Positions 21,576-34,156 of a DNA stretch of 64,000 nucleotides are shown piece after piece. Position numbers and translations under genes: made by a program. Below the pieces are notes generated by a model that worked only from the letters and a program-made list of their open reading frames with translations, was not told the origin of the DNA and did not search any database. Source of the DNA: Cellulomonas fimi (GTDB lineage: Bacteria > Actinomycetota > Actinomycetes > Actinomycetales > Cellulomonadaceae); NCBI RefSeq assembly GCF_028583725.1, contig NZ_CP110680.1, positions 2,604,001 to 2,668,000 of the forward strand, written 5' to 3'. Each line of letters begins with the position of its first letter. Position 1 is the stretch's first letter.

Positions 21576-22192
21576 AGCGCGCCCTTCGTCGACGGGATGC
21601 CGTCCACCCGGGGGTCGAGCGCCACGGCGAACCGCAACGCACGCGCGAGCGCCTTGAACTGCGCCTCCACGATGTGGTGCGGGTCGCGGCCCGCGAGCAC
21701 GCGGACGTGGATGCTGAACGCCGCGTGGTGCGCGATCGACTCCAGGACGTGCCGCGTCAGCGAGCCCGTGAAGTGACCGCCGATCAGGTGGTACTCCTGC
21801 CCCGCGGGCTCGCCCGAGTGCACGAGGTACGGGCGGCCGGACACGTCGACGACGGCCTGCGCGAGCGCCTCGTCGAGCGGGACGGTCGCGTCGCCGTACC
21901 GGGAGATGCCGCGCTTGTCGCCGAGCGCCTGCCGGAGCGCCTCGCCGAGCGTGATCGCGACGTCCTCGACCGTGTGGTGCGCGTCGATGTGCGTGTCGCC
22001 CGTCGCGCGGACGGTGAGGTCGATGAGCGAGTGCTTGCCGAGCGCGGTGAGCATGTGGTCGTAGAACGGCACCGTCGTCGAGATGTCGGTCCGGCCGGTG
22101 CCGTCGAGGTCGAGCTCGACGACGACGCTCGACTCGCTCGTCGTGCGCTCGACCCGCGCCGTGCGCGGGGCCGCGGTCGTGCCAGTGCTCAC
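21572..22192 (-). CDS. hisB: Imidazoleglycerol-phosphate dehydratase
   Basis: 206 aa, the monofunctional dehydratase without the phosphatase domain of enteric HisB. Metal-binding motifs are DAHHTVEDV (about 72) and ESIAHHAAF (about 160). [19 protein letters not shown] and the C-terminal [17 protein letters not shown] are also typical. The GTG overlaps the hisC stop by four bases, with GGAGGACC just ahead of it. Confidence 0.96.
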   Translation of the reverse strand: MSTGTTAAPRTARVERTTSESSVVVELDLDGTGRTDISTTVPFYDHMLTALGKHSLIDLTVRATGDTHIDAHHTVEDVAITLGEALRQALGDKRGISRYGDATVPLDEALAQAVVDVSGRPYLVHSGEPAGQEYHLIGGHFTGSLTRHVLESIAHHAAFSIHVRVLAGRDPHHIVEAQFKALARALRFAVALDPRVDGIPSTKGAL

Positions 22193-23331
22193 CGGTCCTC
22201 CTCGCTGCCGGTCGCGGCCAGTCCCGCGACCTGCGTCAGGGCGTCCTTGAACGCCGCCGTCTCCTGCGGTGTGCCGACCGACACCCGCAGCCACCCCGGC
22301 GGCCCGACCTCACGGATGAGGACGCCGCGGTCGAGCAGACCCTGCCAGACGGCCCGCCGGTCGTCGAACGTGCCGAACAGGACGAAGTTGGCGTCGGAGT
22401 CCGCGACGCGCAGCCCGCGCGCCCGCAGCCACCCGACCAGCGCGTCGCGCTCGTCGCGCAGCGACCCGACCTGGGCCATGAGCGCCGGCGCGTGGCGCAG
22501 CGCCGCCCGGGCGACCGCCTGCGTCACCGCCGACAGGTGGTACGGGAGCCGCACGACGCGCAGCGCGTCGACGAGCGTCGTGGACGCCGTCAGGTAGCCG
22601 ACGCGCGCGCCCGCGAGGCCGAACGCCTTGGACATGGTCCGGCTCACGGCCAGGTGCGGGTGGTCGGCGAGCAGCTCGAGCGCCGACGGCGTGCCGCGGC
22701 GACGGAACTCGCCGTACGCCTCGTCGACGACGACGACGCACCCGCCGGGCACGCGGGCGGCGGCGTCGAGCACCGCGCGCACCGTGGCGGCCGGCAGTGC
22801 GGTCCCGGTGGGGTTGTTGGGGCTGGCCAGCAGCACGACCGACGGCGCGTGCTGCTCGATCGCGGCACGCGCGGCGTCGGGGTCGAGACTGAAGTCCTCC
22901 GCGCGGCGGCCCTCGACCCACGCGGTCGACGTGTCCCGCGCGTACTCCGGGTACATCGAGTACGTGGGCGCGAACGACAGGGCCGTGCGCCCCGGACCGC
23001 CGAACGCCTGCAGGACGTGCAGCATGATCTCGTTCGACCCGTTGGCCGCCCACACCTGCTCGGGGGCCACGCGGACGCCGGACTCGACCGCGAGGTAGTC
23101 CGCGAGGTCCGCGCGCAGCGCCGCGAAGTCGCGGTCCGGGTAGCGGTTGAGGGTGCGCGTCGCCTCGGCCACCGAGCGGGCGACGTCCTCGACCACCGCG
23201 TCCGACGGCGCGTACGGGTTCTCGTTGACGTTGAGCAGCACGGGCACGTCGAGCTGGGGCGCGCCGTACGGCTCCAGCCCGGCGAGCTCGGGTCGCAGCG
23301 GCAGCGCGGGACGAGCGAGGTCGGCGGTCAC
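22189..23331 (-). CDS. hisC: Histidinol-phosphate aminotransferase
   Basis: 380 aa, PLP-dependent fold type I. The PLP lysine is in [18 protein letters not shown] (about 228). Other signatures are [11 protein letters not shown] near the N-terminus, [12 protein letters not shown] and VVDEAYGEF. The GTG start follows a TAGAAT box by 7 nt, with no ribosome site. It is first gene of the hisC-hisB-unknown transcript and divergent from adhP. Confidence 0.95.
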   Translation of the reverse strand: MTADLARPALPLRPELAGLEPYGAPQLDVPVLLNVNENPYAPSDAVVEDVARSVAEATRTLNRYPDRDFAALRADLADYLAVESGVRVAPEQVWAANGSNEIMLHVLQAFGGPGRTALSFAPTYSMYPEYARDTSTAWVEGRRAEDFSLDPDAARAAIEQHAPSVVLLASPNNPTGTALPAATVRAVLDAAARVPGGCVVVVDEAYGEFRRRGTPSALELLADHPHLAVSRTMSKAFGLAGARVGYLTASTTLVDALRVVRLPYHLSAVTQAVARAALRHAPALMAQVGSLRDERDALVGWLRARGLRVADSDANFVLFGTFDDRRAVWQGLLDRGVLIREVGPPGWLRVSVGTPQETAAFKDALTQVAGLAATGSEEDR

Positions 23332-23338
23332 GCCACCG

Positions 23339-23344
23339 ATTCTA
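23339..23344 (-). promoter_or_regulatory. -10 box of a leaderless promoter for hisC
   Basis: TAGAAT, 7 nt, then GTG at 23331. It is one of the best -10 matches in the window. Confidence 0.6.
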
Positions 23345-23381
23345 GGGAGCGGCCGCGCGCGACCGGCTCGGGCGTCCGCAG

Positions 23382-23403
23382 GGTGGGGACCAACGTCCCC
23401 ACC
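23382..23403. promoter_or_regulatory. DosR/DevR-type palindrome between hisC and adhP
   Basis: GGTGGGGAC-CAAC-GTCCCCACC, perfect 9-bp arms around 4 nt. The core GGGAC-N4-GTCCC has the spacing of the DosR (DevR) hypoxia box. Its centre is about 118 bp upstream of the adhP start and 61 bp upstream of hisC. Confidence 0.5.
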
Positions 23404-23510
23404 GCGGCCGGTCCCCGGCGACCTACCGTCGAAGAGGTGGCACGTCACGCACGTGCGACACCCCCGGTGCTCGCACCCCCGGGCACCGCGCACCGTCGAG
23501 GAGGACGCTG

Positions 23511-24548
23511 ATGCGCACGATGCACGCGGCCGTGGTCCGCTCGTTCACCCGTGACCTGGACGTCACGGAGATCCCGGTCCCCGAACCCGGACCGTTCCAG
23601 GCGCTCGTCCGTGTCGAGTACTCCGGCGTCTGCCACACCGACCTGCACGCCGCGCGCGGCGACTGGCCCGTGAAGCCCGTCCCGCCGTTCGTGCCCGGCC
23701 ACGAGGGCGTCGGCACCGTCGTGGCCCTCGGCACGGGCGTGACGCGGGTCGCGGTCGGCGACCGCGTCGGCAACGCGTGGCTCGCGTCCGCGTGCGGCGA
23801 GTGCGCCTACTGCGTGTCCGGCCGTGAGACCCTCTGCCCGCAGCAGCGCAACAGCGGGTACAGCCTCGACGGGTCGTTCGCCGAGCACATGCTGGTCGAC
23901 TCGCGGTACTGCCCGATCATCCCGCCCGGTGTCGACCCCGCCGCCGCCGCTCCCGTGCTGTGCGCCGGCGTGACCGTCTACAAGGGCCTCAAGCAGACCG
24001 ACACCCGGCCCGGCGAGTGGGTGCTCGTGTCCGGGATCGGCGGGCTGGGACACCTGGCCGTCCAGTACGCCGTCGCGATGGGACGCCGGGTCGTCGCGGT
24101 CGACGTCGACGACGCGAAGCTCGACCTCGCGCTCAAGCACGGCGCCGAGGTCGGCGTGAACGTCCGCGACGTCGACGACCCGGTGGCGCAGGTCGAGCAG
24201 CTCACCGGCGGCGTGCACGGCGCGCTCGTGACCGCCGCCGACGAGCGGGCGTTCCCGCAGGCCGTCGGGTCGCTGCGGTCCGGTGGCACGGTCGTGCTCG
24301 TCGGGCTGCCGCCCGCCGCCTTCCCGCTCGACATCTTCTCGACGGTGCTGCGCGGCCTCACCGTGCGCGGCTCGATCGTCGGGACACGCGTCGACATGGC
24401 CGAGGCGCTCGACTTCTTCGCGCGGGGCAAGGTCGGTCCGACGTTCACCGTCCGGCCGCTCGCCGACGTGAACACCGTGCTGCACGAGCTCGAGCACGGG
24501 CGCGTCGACGGCCGGGTCGTGCTCGACATGGGCACGGGCACCGCCTGA
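23511..24548 (+). CDS. adhP: Zinc-dependent alcohol dehydrogenase
   Basis: 345 aa medium-chain dehydrogenase. Catalytic zinc ligands lie in SGVCHTDLHA and PGHEGVG; the structural zinc site is CGECAYCVSGRETLC (about 100-112). The NAD-binding Rossmann motif is SGIGGLGHLAVQYA (about 172). It oxidises short alcohols or reduces aldehydes, and in facultative actinobacteria is often an anaerobic fermentation enzyme. GAGGAGGACGCTG precedes the first of two ATGs. It interrupts the histidine genes on the opposite strand; a DosR-like box lies upstream. Confidence 0.93.
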   Translation: MRTMHAAVVRSFTRDLDVTEIPVPEPGPFQALVRVEYSGVCHTDLHAARGDWPVKPVPPFVPGHEGVGTVVALGTGVTRVAVGDRVGNAWLASACGECAYCVSGRETLCPQQRNSGYSLDGSFAEHMLVDSRYCPIIPPGVDPAAAAPVLCAGVTVYKGLKQTDTRPGEWVLVSGIGGLGHLAVQYAVAMGRRVVAVDVDDAKLDLALKHGAEVGVNVRDVDDPVAQVEQLTGGVHGALVTAADERAFPQAVGSLRSGGTVVLVGLPPAAFPLDIFSTVLRGLTVRGSIVGTRVDMAEALDFFARGKVGPTFTVRPLADVNTVLHELEHGRVDGRVVLDMGTGTA

Positions 24549-24557
24549 GACGGACTG

Positions 24558-24595
24558 CGACGGCCGGCGCCCGGCAGAGGGCACCGGCCGTCGCG
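24558..24595. terminator. Bidirectional hairpin between adhP and hisD
   Basis: GCGACGGCCGG + GCC pairs with GGC + CCGGCCGTCGC around one C/A mismatch and an 8-nt loop. It lies between the two convergent stops. Confidence 0.65.
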
Positions 24596-24614
24596 GACGT
24601 GCGCGCGGAGCACG

Positions 24615-25937
24615 TCAGAAACGCGCGCGGACCGCCTCGCCGTGCGCCGGCAGACCCTCGGCCTCCGCGAGCGCCACGATGCGGTCGGCCACCTCCGTGA
24701 GCGCGTCCGCGTCGTACTCGACGACCTGGACGGCCCGGAGGAAGGAGTGCACGCCGAGCCCGCTCGCGAAGTGCGCGCACCCGCCCGTCGGCAGGACGTG
24801 GTTCGACCCCGCCATGTAGTCGCCGAGCGAGACCGGCGAGTACGGCCCCACGAAGACCGCGCCCGCGCTCGTCACGCGGTCCGCGAGCTCGGCGGCACCG
24901 ACGGCCTGGATCTCCAGGTGCTCGGCGCCGTACGCGTTCACGACGTCGAGGCCGGCGTCGAGGTCGTCGACCAGCACGATCGCCGACTGCGTCCCGGTGA
25001 GCGCCGTCGTCACGCGCTCGCGGTGCCGCGTCGCGTCGACGCGGTCGACCAGCTTCGCCTCGACCGAGCCCGCGAGCTCGACGGACGGCGTGACGAGGAC
25101 GGCGGCGGCCAGCGGGTCGTGCTCCGCCTGCGAGACGAGGTCGGCGGCGACGTGGTTCGCGTCGGCCGTCCCGTCCGCGAGGATCGCGATCTCGGTGGGG
25201 CCCGCCTCCGCGTCGATGCCCACGACACCGCGCACGAGGCGCTTCGCGGCGGCGACGTACACGTTGCCGGGTCCGGTGATGACGTCGACGGGCTCGCACA
25301 GGGTCGCGCCGTCCTCGTCCTGGGACCCCGCGGCGCCGTACGCGAACATGGCGACCGCCTGCGCACCGCCGACGGCGTACACCTCGTCGACCCCGAGCAG
25401 CGCGCAGGTGGCGAGCACGACCGGGTCGGGCAGCCCGCCCTCGTCCTTCTGCGGCGGCGACGCGACCGCGAGCGACCCGACACCCGCTTCCTGCGCCGCG
25501 ACCACGTTCATGACGACCGACGACGGGTACACCGCGAGACCGCCCGGGACGTACAGCCCGACACGGCGCACGGGCAGCCAGCGCTGCCGGACCGTCGCAC
25601 CGGGCGCGACCTGGACCGTGAAGTCGTCGGGCCGCTGGGCGGCGTGCACCTGGCGCACGCGGCGGATGGTCTCCTCGAGCGCCGCGCGCACCTGCGGGTC
25701 CAGCCGGTCGACGGCGGCGGCGACCGACGCGGCCGGGACGCGCACGTGCTGCGGCCGGACGCCGTCGAACCGCTCGGCGAGGTCGCGCAGCTCCGCGGCT
25801 CCGCGCTCGCGCACGGCGGCGATGATCGGCGCGACCGCCTCCGCGGCGTGCTCGACGTCGACCTCCGCGCGAGGCAGCTCCGCGAGGAGCTCACGACGGG
25901 ACAGCACGCGACCGCGCAGGTCGATTCGGGTGATCAC
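24615..25937 (-). CDS. hisD: Histidinol dehydrogenase
   Basis: 440 aa from GTG at 25937, giving MITRIDLRG as in other actinobacterial HisD. A GTG two codons earlier (25943) is possible, but it would begin one base after the TAGACT box. Conserved parts include [46 protein letters not shown], the zinc-site segment VSQAEHDP and GVHSFLRAV. It catalyses the last two oxidations to histidine with NAD. It has its own promoter and is cut off from hisC by adhP. Confidence 0.95.
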   Translation of the reverse strand: MITRIDLRGRVLSRRELLAELPRAEVDVEHAAEAVAPIIAAVRERGAAELRDLAERFDGVRPQHVRVPAASVAAAVDRLDPQVRAALEETIRRVRQVHAAQRPDDFTVQVAPGATVRQRWLPVRRVGLYVPGGLAVYPSSVVMNVVAAQEAGVGSLAVASPPQKDEGGLPDPVVLATCALLGVDEVYAVGGAQAVAMFAYGAAGSQDEDGATLCEPVDVITGPGNVYVAAAKRLVRGVVGIDAEAGPTEIAILADGTADANHVAADLVSQAEHDPLAAAVLVTPSVELAGSVEAKLVDRVDATRHRERVTTALTGTQSAIVLVDDLDAGLDVVNAYGAEHLEIQAVGAAELADRVTSAGAVFVGPYSPVSLGDYMAGSNHVLPTGGCAHFASGLGVHSFLRAVQVVEYDADALTEVADRIVALAEAEGLPAHGEAVRARF

Positions 25938-25944
25938 GGCCACG

Positions 25945-25950
25945 AGTCTA
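25945..25950 (-). promoter_or_regulatory. -10 box of a leaderless promoter for hisD
   Basis: TAGACT, 7 nt, then GTG at 25937. Confidence 0.55.
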
Positions 25951-26020
25951 CGAGCGGACGCCTCCCCTTTCCGGTGCGCCCACGCACCGGTCGCGCCCGC
26001 CGGCGCGGCAGACTGCTGCC

Positions 26021-26239
26021 ATGACGCAGGTGCCCATCGCCGACGACTCGATCCGCCTCGGCCAGTTCCTCAAGCTCGCCGACCTCGCCGAGACGGGCGC
26101 GCAGGCGCGCGAGCTGCTCGACGACGGCGCGGTGACCGTCAACGGCGAGCCGGAGTCACGGCGCGGACGGCAGCTCGTGCGCGGCGACCGCGTCGACGTC
26201 GACCTGCCCTCGGGCGTGGCCAGCGCGACCGTCGGCTGA
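26021..26239 (+). CDS. Small S4-domain RNA-binding protein
   Basis: 72 aa, almost entirely one S4 domain: [42 protein letters not shown]. It resembles the YbcJ/YaaA group of stand-alone S4 proteins that bind structured RNA; the target is unknown. CAGACT with 6 nt before the ATG is a weak version of the leaderless pattern. Divergent from hisD. Its stop lies in a GGCTGAC-G-GTCAGCC palindrome shared with the convergent SRPBCC gene. Confidence 0.88.
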   Translation: MTQVPIADDSIRLGQFLKLADLAETGAQARELLDDGAVTVNGEPESRRGRQLVRGDRVDVDLPSGVASATVG

Positions 26240-26242
26240 CGG

Positions 26243-26755
26243 TCAGCCGGCCGCGTCCGTGCGGTAGAGGGCCTGTCGCACACCGAACAGCTCGTCCCAC
26301 GACCGGACGTCACGGCCGGCCAGGTGGTCGTCGAGGCGGTCGAGGCACGTGTGCCACCCGCCGCCGTAGCCCCGGGCCGCCCGCTCCCCGAGGTCGTGGT
26401 GCTCGAGCACGAGCACGGTCGCACCGTCGTCGCCGGACAGCGTCGCCGAGAGGCGGGTGACCGGCTCCCCGGGGAACGACCACGTGACGTCGAGCCGGTG
26501 CGGGCGGTCGCACACGAGCACGTCGCCCGTGGCGTTCTGCGGCGAGTCGTCGACGTCGTCACCCATCCGCACCTCGAACCGGCCACCGACCCGCAGGTCG
26601 CCGAGCAGAGGCCCGAGCCATCGGGCCACGCGGTCCGGCTCGGTGAGGCACGACCAGAGGTCGTCGACGTCGGTCGCGTACCGGCGCTCGAAGCGGACGG
26701 TGGTGCCGGCCGGCGTCGACGTCAGGACGCCGCGCACGTCGGTGCTCTCGGTCAT
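26243..26755 (-). CDS. SRPBCC / AHSA1-family protein
   Basis: 170 aa, START/Bet v1-like fold related to the Aha1 C-terminal domain. Signatures: VRFERRYATDVDDLWSCLTE, PDRVARWLG, RVGGRFEVRMGDD and LDVTWSFPGEPVTRL. Such proteins bind small hydrophobic ligands; no ligand is known here. The ATG overlaps the ArsR stop by four bases (ATGA), the common ArsR-SRPBCC pairing. Confidence 0.88.
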   Translation of the reverse strand: MTESTDVRGVLTSTPAGTTVRFERRYATDVDDLWSCLTEPDRVARWLGPLLGDLRVGGRFEVRMGDDVDDSPQNATGDVLVCDRPHRLDVTWSFPGEPVTRLSATLSGDDGATVLVLEHHDLGERAARGYGGGWHTCLDRLDDHLAGRDVRSWDELFGVRQALYRTDAAG

Positions 26756-27132
26756 GGGTTCCTCCCGTGCTCCTCGTCCGGCCGGTCGGCCGGGGCGGTC
26801 GACGCGAGGCGGCGCAGCCGTGCGCCACGGGCGACCTCGGTGGCGAGGGCGTCGAGCCGGGGCTCCCAGTACCGACGCACGTCGCGGGCCCAGCGCTCCA
26901 CCTCGGCGAGCGGCTCCGGGCGCACGGAGTAGAGCCGCACCGGGCCCTGCGCGCGGGACTCGACGACACCCGTCTCGCGCAGCACGCGCAGGTGCCGCGA
27001 CGTGGCGGGCTGGCTGATGCCGAACTCCGCGCCCACGGCGTCCGCGAGGTCGCCCGCGCTCCGCCCGCCCTCGGCGAGCAGCTCGACGAGCCGCCGCCGC
27101 ACCGGGTCGCCGAGCGCGTCCATCACGTCCAT
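26752..27132 (-). CDS. ArsR-family transcriptional regulator
   Basis: 126 aa winged helix. MDVMDALGDPVRRRLVELLAEG, the recognition helix region ISQPATSRHLRVLRETGVVESR and the wing GPVRLYSVRPEPLAEVERW are typical. No Cys metal site is visible, so it belongs to the non-metal branch usually paired with SRPBCC proteins. It probably represses its own operon through the AT-rich palindrome just upstream. Confidence 0.9.
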   Translation of the reverse strand: MDVMDALGDPVRRRLVELLAEGGRSAGDLADAVGAEFGISQPATSRHLRVLRETGVVESRAQGPVRLYSVRPEPLAEVERWARDVRRYWEPRLDALATEVARGARLRRLASTAPADRPDEEHGRNP

Positions 27133-27142
27133 GCACCGATAT

Positions 27143-27167
27143 TTGCACTGTGAGTTATATAACGCAA
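27143..27167 (-). promoter_or_regulatory. AT-rich palindrome at the ArsR promoter
   Basis: GTTATATAAC (27154-27163) is a perfect 10-bp palindrome inside wider TTGC...GCAA arms. It stands out in a very GC-rich window, lies 22-31 bp before the ArsR start and can overlap the -10 region. Confidence 0.5.
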
Positions 27168-27199
27168 GGGTTACATCGGGTACCCCGGGGGGGTCCTGA

Positions 27200-30739
<3,540 letters not shown>

Positions 30740-30746
30740 GCGGGCC

Positions 30747-30752
30747 ATCCTA
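30747..30752 (-). promoter_or_regulatory. -10 box of a leaderless promoter for dnaE
   Basis: TAGGAT, 7 nt, then ATG at 30739; no ribosome site. Confidence 0.55.
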
Positions 30753-30871
30753 GGTGGCCCCGCCGACACCTCCGGACGCCCGACGGCCGTGTCGGAGGTG
30801 GCGTGCGCGACACGCCGGGCGACCCGCTGCGAGTCGGCTCGGAGCGCCTTCGCGGAGCCCGCGGCGCGCCG

Positions 30872-31810
30872 TCAGCGGTAGCCCGCGCCGAGCGTCTCGA
30901 GCGCGTGCGCGAGGTCGTCGGGGTAGGTGCTGGTGACCTCCAGCCAGTCCCCCGTCGCCGGGTGCTCGAACCCCAGCCGCACCGCGTGCAGCCACTGCCG
31001 GGACAGCCCCGTGCGCGCCGCGAGCGTCGGGTCCGCGCCGTACGTCAGGTCGCCCACGCAGGGGTGCCGCAGGGCCGCGAAGTGCACGCGGATCTGGTGC
31101 GTCCGGCCGGTCTCCAGGTGCACCTCGACGAGCGACGCCGACGGCAGCATCTCGAGCACCTCGTAGTGCGTCACCGACGGCTTGCCGTCCGCGACGACCG
31201 CGAACTTCCAGTCCGCCGACGGGTGCCGCCCGATCGGGGCGTCGATCGTGCCCGTCGTCGGCTCCGGGTGGCCTTGCACGAGCGCGTGGTACACCTTCTC
31301 GACCGTGCGCTCCTTGAACGCCCGCTTGAGCACCGTGTACGCACGCTCGCTCTTCGCGACGACCATGAGCCCCGACGTCCCGACGTCGAGCCGGTGCACG
31401 ACACCCTGCCGCTCGGCCGCCCCCGACGTCGAGATGCGGTAGCCCGCCGCGGCGAGCGCGCCGACCACCGTCGGCCCCGTCCAGCCCGGCGACGGGTGCG
31501 CGGCGACGCCGACCGGCTTGTCGACGACCACGACCTCGTCGTCGTCGTGCACGATCCGCATGCCCGGGACCGGCTCCGGCACGACCGCCGGCGTCGACGG
31601 TCCTTGCGGGTCGGGGATCTCCACCTCGAGCCAGCCACCCGCGACGAGCCGGTCCGACTTGCCGACCGAGCGGCCGTCGACGCGGACACCGCCGCCCGCG
31701 GCGATCTCCGCCGCCCGGGTCCGCGAGAGGCCGAGCATGCGGGACAGCGCGGCGTCGACGCGCTCGCCCGCGAGGCCGTCCGGCACGGGCAGGGCGCGGA
31801 CCTCAGGCAC
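30872..31810 (-). CDS. rluD: RluA/RluD-family rRNA pseudouridine synthase
   Basis: 312 aa. An N-terminal S4 domain ([21 protein letters not shown], about 12-70) is followed by the catalytic domain, with the active-site Asp in [18 protein letters not shown] (about 142) and the motif [14 protein letters not shown]. It isomerises uridines in 23S rRNA, probably in helix 69 by analogy with E. coli RluD; the exact target is inferred. The GTG overlaps the lspA stop by 8 bp and GGAG lies 7 nt upstream. It is the usual neighbour of lspA. Confidence 0.92.
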   Translation of the reverse strand: MPEVRALPVPDGLAGERVDAALSRMLGLSRTRAAEIAAGGGVRVDGRSVGKSDRLVAGGWLEVEIPDPQGPSTPAVVPEPVPGMRIVHDDDEVVVVDKPVGVAAHPSPGWTGPTVVGALAAAGYRISTSGAAERQGVVHRLDVGTSGLMVVAKSERAYTVLKRAFKERTVEKVYHALVQGHPEPTTGTIDAPIGRHPSADWKFAVVADGKPSVTHYEVLEMLPSASLVEVHLETGRTHQIRVHFAALRHPCVGDLTYGADPTLAARTGLSRQWLHAVRLGFEHPATGDWLEVTSTYPDDLAHALETLGAGYR

Positions 31811-32420
31811 CGGGACGCTCCGCCGGGGTGTCCGCGCGGTCGCCGGTCGCGTCGTCCGCGGGGTCGGGGTCCGCGTCGGGCGCGGCGTCGCCGTCGCGCG
31901 TCCCGTCCAGGTGCACGCCGCGCGCCGCGAGCAGCACGATGAGGCCGGCCGCGACGACGATGGCGATGTCGGCGACGTTGCCGACGAACCAGTTCGCGTA
32001 CGCGATGAAGTCGACGACCTCGCCCCGGGCGAACGCGGGCTCCCGCGCGAAGCGGTCGACCAGGTTGCCGACCGCACCGCCGAGCAGCAGGCCGAGGGCC
32101 ACCGCCCACATGGCCGAGCCGATCCGGCGGGACGCGCGCACGACGACCACGACCACCACGGTCGCCACGAGCGTGAGCACCCAGGTCATGCCCGTCGCGA
32201 TGCCGAGCGCAGCCCCGGGGTTGAAGACGAGCTGCAGCCCGAGCAGGTCACCGACGAGCGGGTGCCGGACGCCTTCCTCGAGCGACGCGAGCGCCCACTG
32301 CTTCGTGAGCTGGTCGACGAGCAGGACGGCGACGGCGATGACGACCAGCGTCGTCACGAGCCGCCGGCGACGCGCGGGAGTGGTCTCGGCCGCGTCGGGT
32401 CCGGGAGTCGTGGAAGGCAC
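31803..32420 (-). CDS. lspA: Lipoprotein signal peptidase (signal peptidase II)
   Basis: 205 aa with four membrane helices. The catalytic aspartates are in [10 protein letters not shown] (about 119) and [11 protein letters not shown] (about 145). [14 protein letters not shown] and FNPGAALGI are also conserved. It cleaves signal peptides of lipidated prolipoproteins, such as the protease lipoprotein in this window. The C-terminal tail after 165 is unusually acidic (Asp/Ala/Pro). Confidence 0.95.
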   Translation of the reverse strand: MPSTTPGPDAAETTPARRRRLVTTLVVIAVAVLLVDQLTKQWALASLEEGVRHPLVGDLLGLQLVFNPGAALGIATGMTWVLTLVATVVVVVVVRASRRIGSAMWAVALGLLLGGAVGNLVDRFAREPAFARGEVVDFIAYANWFVGNVADIAIVVAAGLIVLLAARGVHLDGTRDGDAAPDADPDPADDATGDRADTPAERPGA

Positions 32421-32440
32421 CGCAGGAGTCTACGGGCGCG

Positions 32441-32902
32441 TCAGCGACGCTCCTCCCGCTGCTTGCACTCGACGCACAGCGTCGCGCGCGGGAACGCCTG
32501 CACGCGCGCCTTGCCGATCGCACGCCCGCACGACTCGCACGTGCCGAACGTGCCGGCCGAGATACGTCCGAGCGCGCGCTGCGTCTGCGCGAGCAGGTCG
32601 CGGGTGTTGTTGACGAGCGTGAGCTCCTGCTCGCGCTCCAGCGCCGACGAGCCGGAGTCGGCCTGGTCGTCCCCGGCGCCGTCGCCGGAGTTGCGCAGCA
32701 GGTCCGAGAGCTCCGCGTCCGCCGCCGCGAGCTCACCCGTCAGGCGGTCGATGTCCGAGGTCAGCTCGTCCGCGACCTCCTTGACCTCGGCCGCCGTCCA
32801 GGGCGTCTCGCCGTCGCGCACGGGGAACTGCTTCACGCGCTCGTCCAGATCCTTCGTGTCCGCCGCCACGGCGACGTCGCTCAGTGCGTCGTTGATTGCC
32901 AC
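32441..32902 (-). CDS. TraR/DksA-type zinc-finger protein
   Basis: 153 aa. A helical N-terminal region (AAEVKEVADELTSDIDRLTGEL, about 38-110) precedes a four-Cys zinc finger, CESCG and CVECK (about 123-147), as in DksA. It may bind RNA polymerase through the secondary channel, but the acidic tip typical of DksA is not obvious. It is located between wag31 and lspA as in other actinobacteria, with a terminator separating it from wag31. Confidence 0.88.
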   Translation of the reverse strand: MAINDALSDVAVAADTKDLDERVKQFPVRDGETPWTAAEVKEVADELTSDIDRLTGELAAADAELSDLLRNSGDGAGDDQADSGSSALEREQELTLVNNTRDLLAQTQRALGRISAGTFGTCESCGRAIGKARVQAFPRATLCVECKQREERR

Positions 32903-32963
32903 GTCCTGGTCCCCCCCAAGTCGTCAAGTCCCGCGACTTTATGCGTGGATACGTCCGGAGACA

Positions 32964-32999
32964 ACACACCACGCCGGGTGAATCCCCGGCGTGGTGTGT
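32964..32999 (-). terminator. Terminator after wag31
   Basis: Perfect 15-bp stem (ACACACCACGCCGGG and complement) with a 6-nt loop; minus-strand RNA then reads TTGTCT. It closes the sepF-yggT-wag31 region. Confidence 0.8.
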
Positions 33000-33050
33000 C
33001 GTGCGAGTACTGCCCTGACCTGTGACGACGCGGCCCGGCGCCGTCGAGGG

Positions 33051-33710
33051 TCAGATGTTCTGGCCGTCCCCGACGGGCTGCACCTGACCGGAGCGCGGCG
33101 GGAGCGCGTTGCCCCGGTTGTCGAGGTCACCGAGCAGGTTCTCGAGGTAGCTCTTCAGTCGCGTGCGGTAGTCGCGCTCGAACACGCGCAGCTCGTCGAT
33201 CTTGCGCTCGAGGAGCGACCGCTCCTGCTCGAGCTGGCCGAGGGTGCGCTGCGACGTCTCCTCCGCCTCGCGGACGATGCGGTTGGCCTGCGACTTGGCC
33301 TCCCCGATGAGCCGGTCGCTCTCCTCCTGGCCGCTGCGGACGTAGTCGTCGTGCAGCTTCTGCGCGAGCGCGAGCATGCCGGTCGCCGACTCGGGCTCGC
33401 TCGGCCGCTGCGGGGCGACCGGCGCGACGGGGGCCACCACGGGGGCGGGCTGCGGCTTCTGGAGCTCGGGGACCGGCTCCGGCTTGGGCGCGGGAGCGGC
33501 CTGCTGCGCGCCGGCCCGGCTCAGCTCGGCGATGCGGCGCTCGGCCGCGGCGAGCTTGGTCTTGAGGTCCTCGTTCTCGTTCTGCAGCTCGCGCAGGGTG
33601 TTGACGACCTCGTCCAGGAAGTCGTCGACCTCGTCCTGGTCGTACCCCTCGCGGAACTTCGTCGCCTGGAACTTCTTGTTCAGGACGTCGTCTGCGGTCA
33701 GCAGTGCCAT
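33051..33710 (-). CDS. wag31: Polar growth/septum scaffold protein DivIVA (Wag31)
   Basis: 219 aa. The DivIVA N-terminal membrane-binding region is MALLTADDVLNKKFQATKFREGYDQDEVDDFLDEVVNTL. A Pro/Ala-rich linker (about 80-125) separates it from the long C-terminal coiled-coil (EESDRLIGEAKSQANRIVREA, TLGQLEQERSLLERKIDEL). In actinobacteria it marks poles and septa and recruits cell-wall synthesis. Start at 33710 has AGGTGACGACG before it; earlier in-frame codons read into the promoter. It lies 154 bp after yggT, so it probably has its own promoter. Confidence 0.95.
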   Translation of the reverse strand: MALLTADDVLNKKFQATKFREGYDQDEVDDFLDEVVNTLRELQNENEDLKTKLAAAERRIAELSRAGAQQAAPAPKPEPVPELQKPQPAPVVAPVAPVAPQRPSEPESATGMLALAQKLHDDYVRSGQEESDRLIGEAKSQANRIVREAEETSQRTLGQLEQERSLLERKIDELRVFERDYRTRLKSYLENLLGDLDNRGNALPPRSGQVQPVGDGQNI

Positions 33711-33864
33711 CGTCGTCACCTCTGTCGGTCGAGCTCGGTCGGGCCGTGGCGGTCGACCGACCGCCTCGGGCCACCGTAGCGGAGATTGCAGCGGGGGCAC
33801 GTCCCCCGACACACGTGTGGAACCGGTGCGGACACGGTCCGTCCGTGCGTCGTGGAACGCGCGA

Positions 33865-34155
33865 TCATGCGGACAGGTTGCCCAGCAGCGCCATCAGCAG
33901 GGAGCACCCGAGGACCAGCACGAAGAAGGCCAGGTCGAGGCGGATCGAGCCGATCCCGACGGGCGGGAGGACCCGACGCAGCGCCTTGAGCGGCGGGTCC
34001 GTCACGGTGTACGTCGCCTCGGCGATGACGAGGGCCACACCGCGCGGACGCCAGTCACGCGCGAAGAACTGGACCCAGTCCAGCACGAGGCGCACGAGGA
34101 GCAGCAGGAAGAACGCGAGGACGACCAGGTACAGGACGCTGAAGATCAGGCGCAC
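33865..34155 (-). CDS. yggT: YggT-family membrane protein
   Basis: 96 aa with two hydrophobic segments (IFSVLYLVVLAFFLLLLVRLV and LDLAFFVLVLGCSLLMALL) flanking the YggT signature TDPPLKALRRVLPPVGIGSIRLD. Function is unknown; it is a constant neighbour of sepF and divIVA and may act in division or osmotic adaptation. The GTG start is one base after the sepF stop. Confidence 0.92.
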   Translation of the reverse strand: MRLIFSVLYLVVLAFFLLLLVRLVLDWVQFFARDWRPRGVALVIAEATYTVTDPPLKALRRVLPPVGIGSIRLDLAFFVLVLGCSLLMALLGNLSA

Positions 34156-34156
34156 G

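Noticed and set aside
26234..26248. GGCTGAC-G-GTCAGCC palindrome between convergent S4 and SRPBCC genes as a terminator
   Set aside because: Only 7-bp arms with a one-base centre; better explained by the two facing stop codons.
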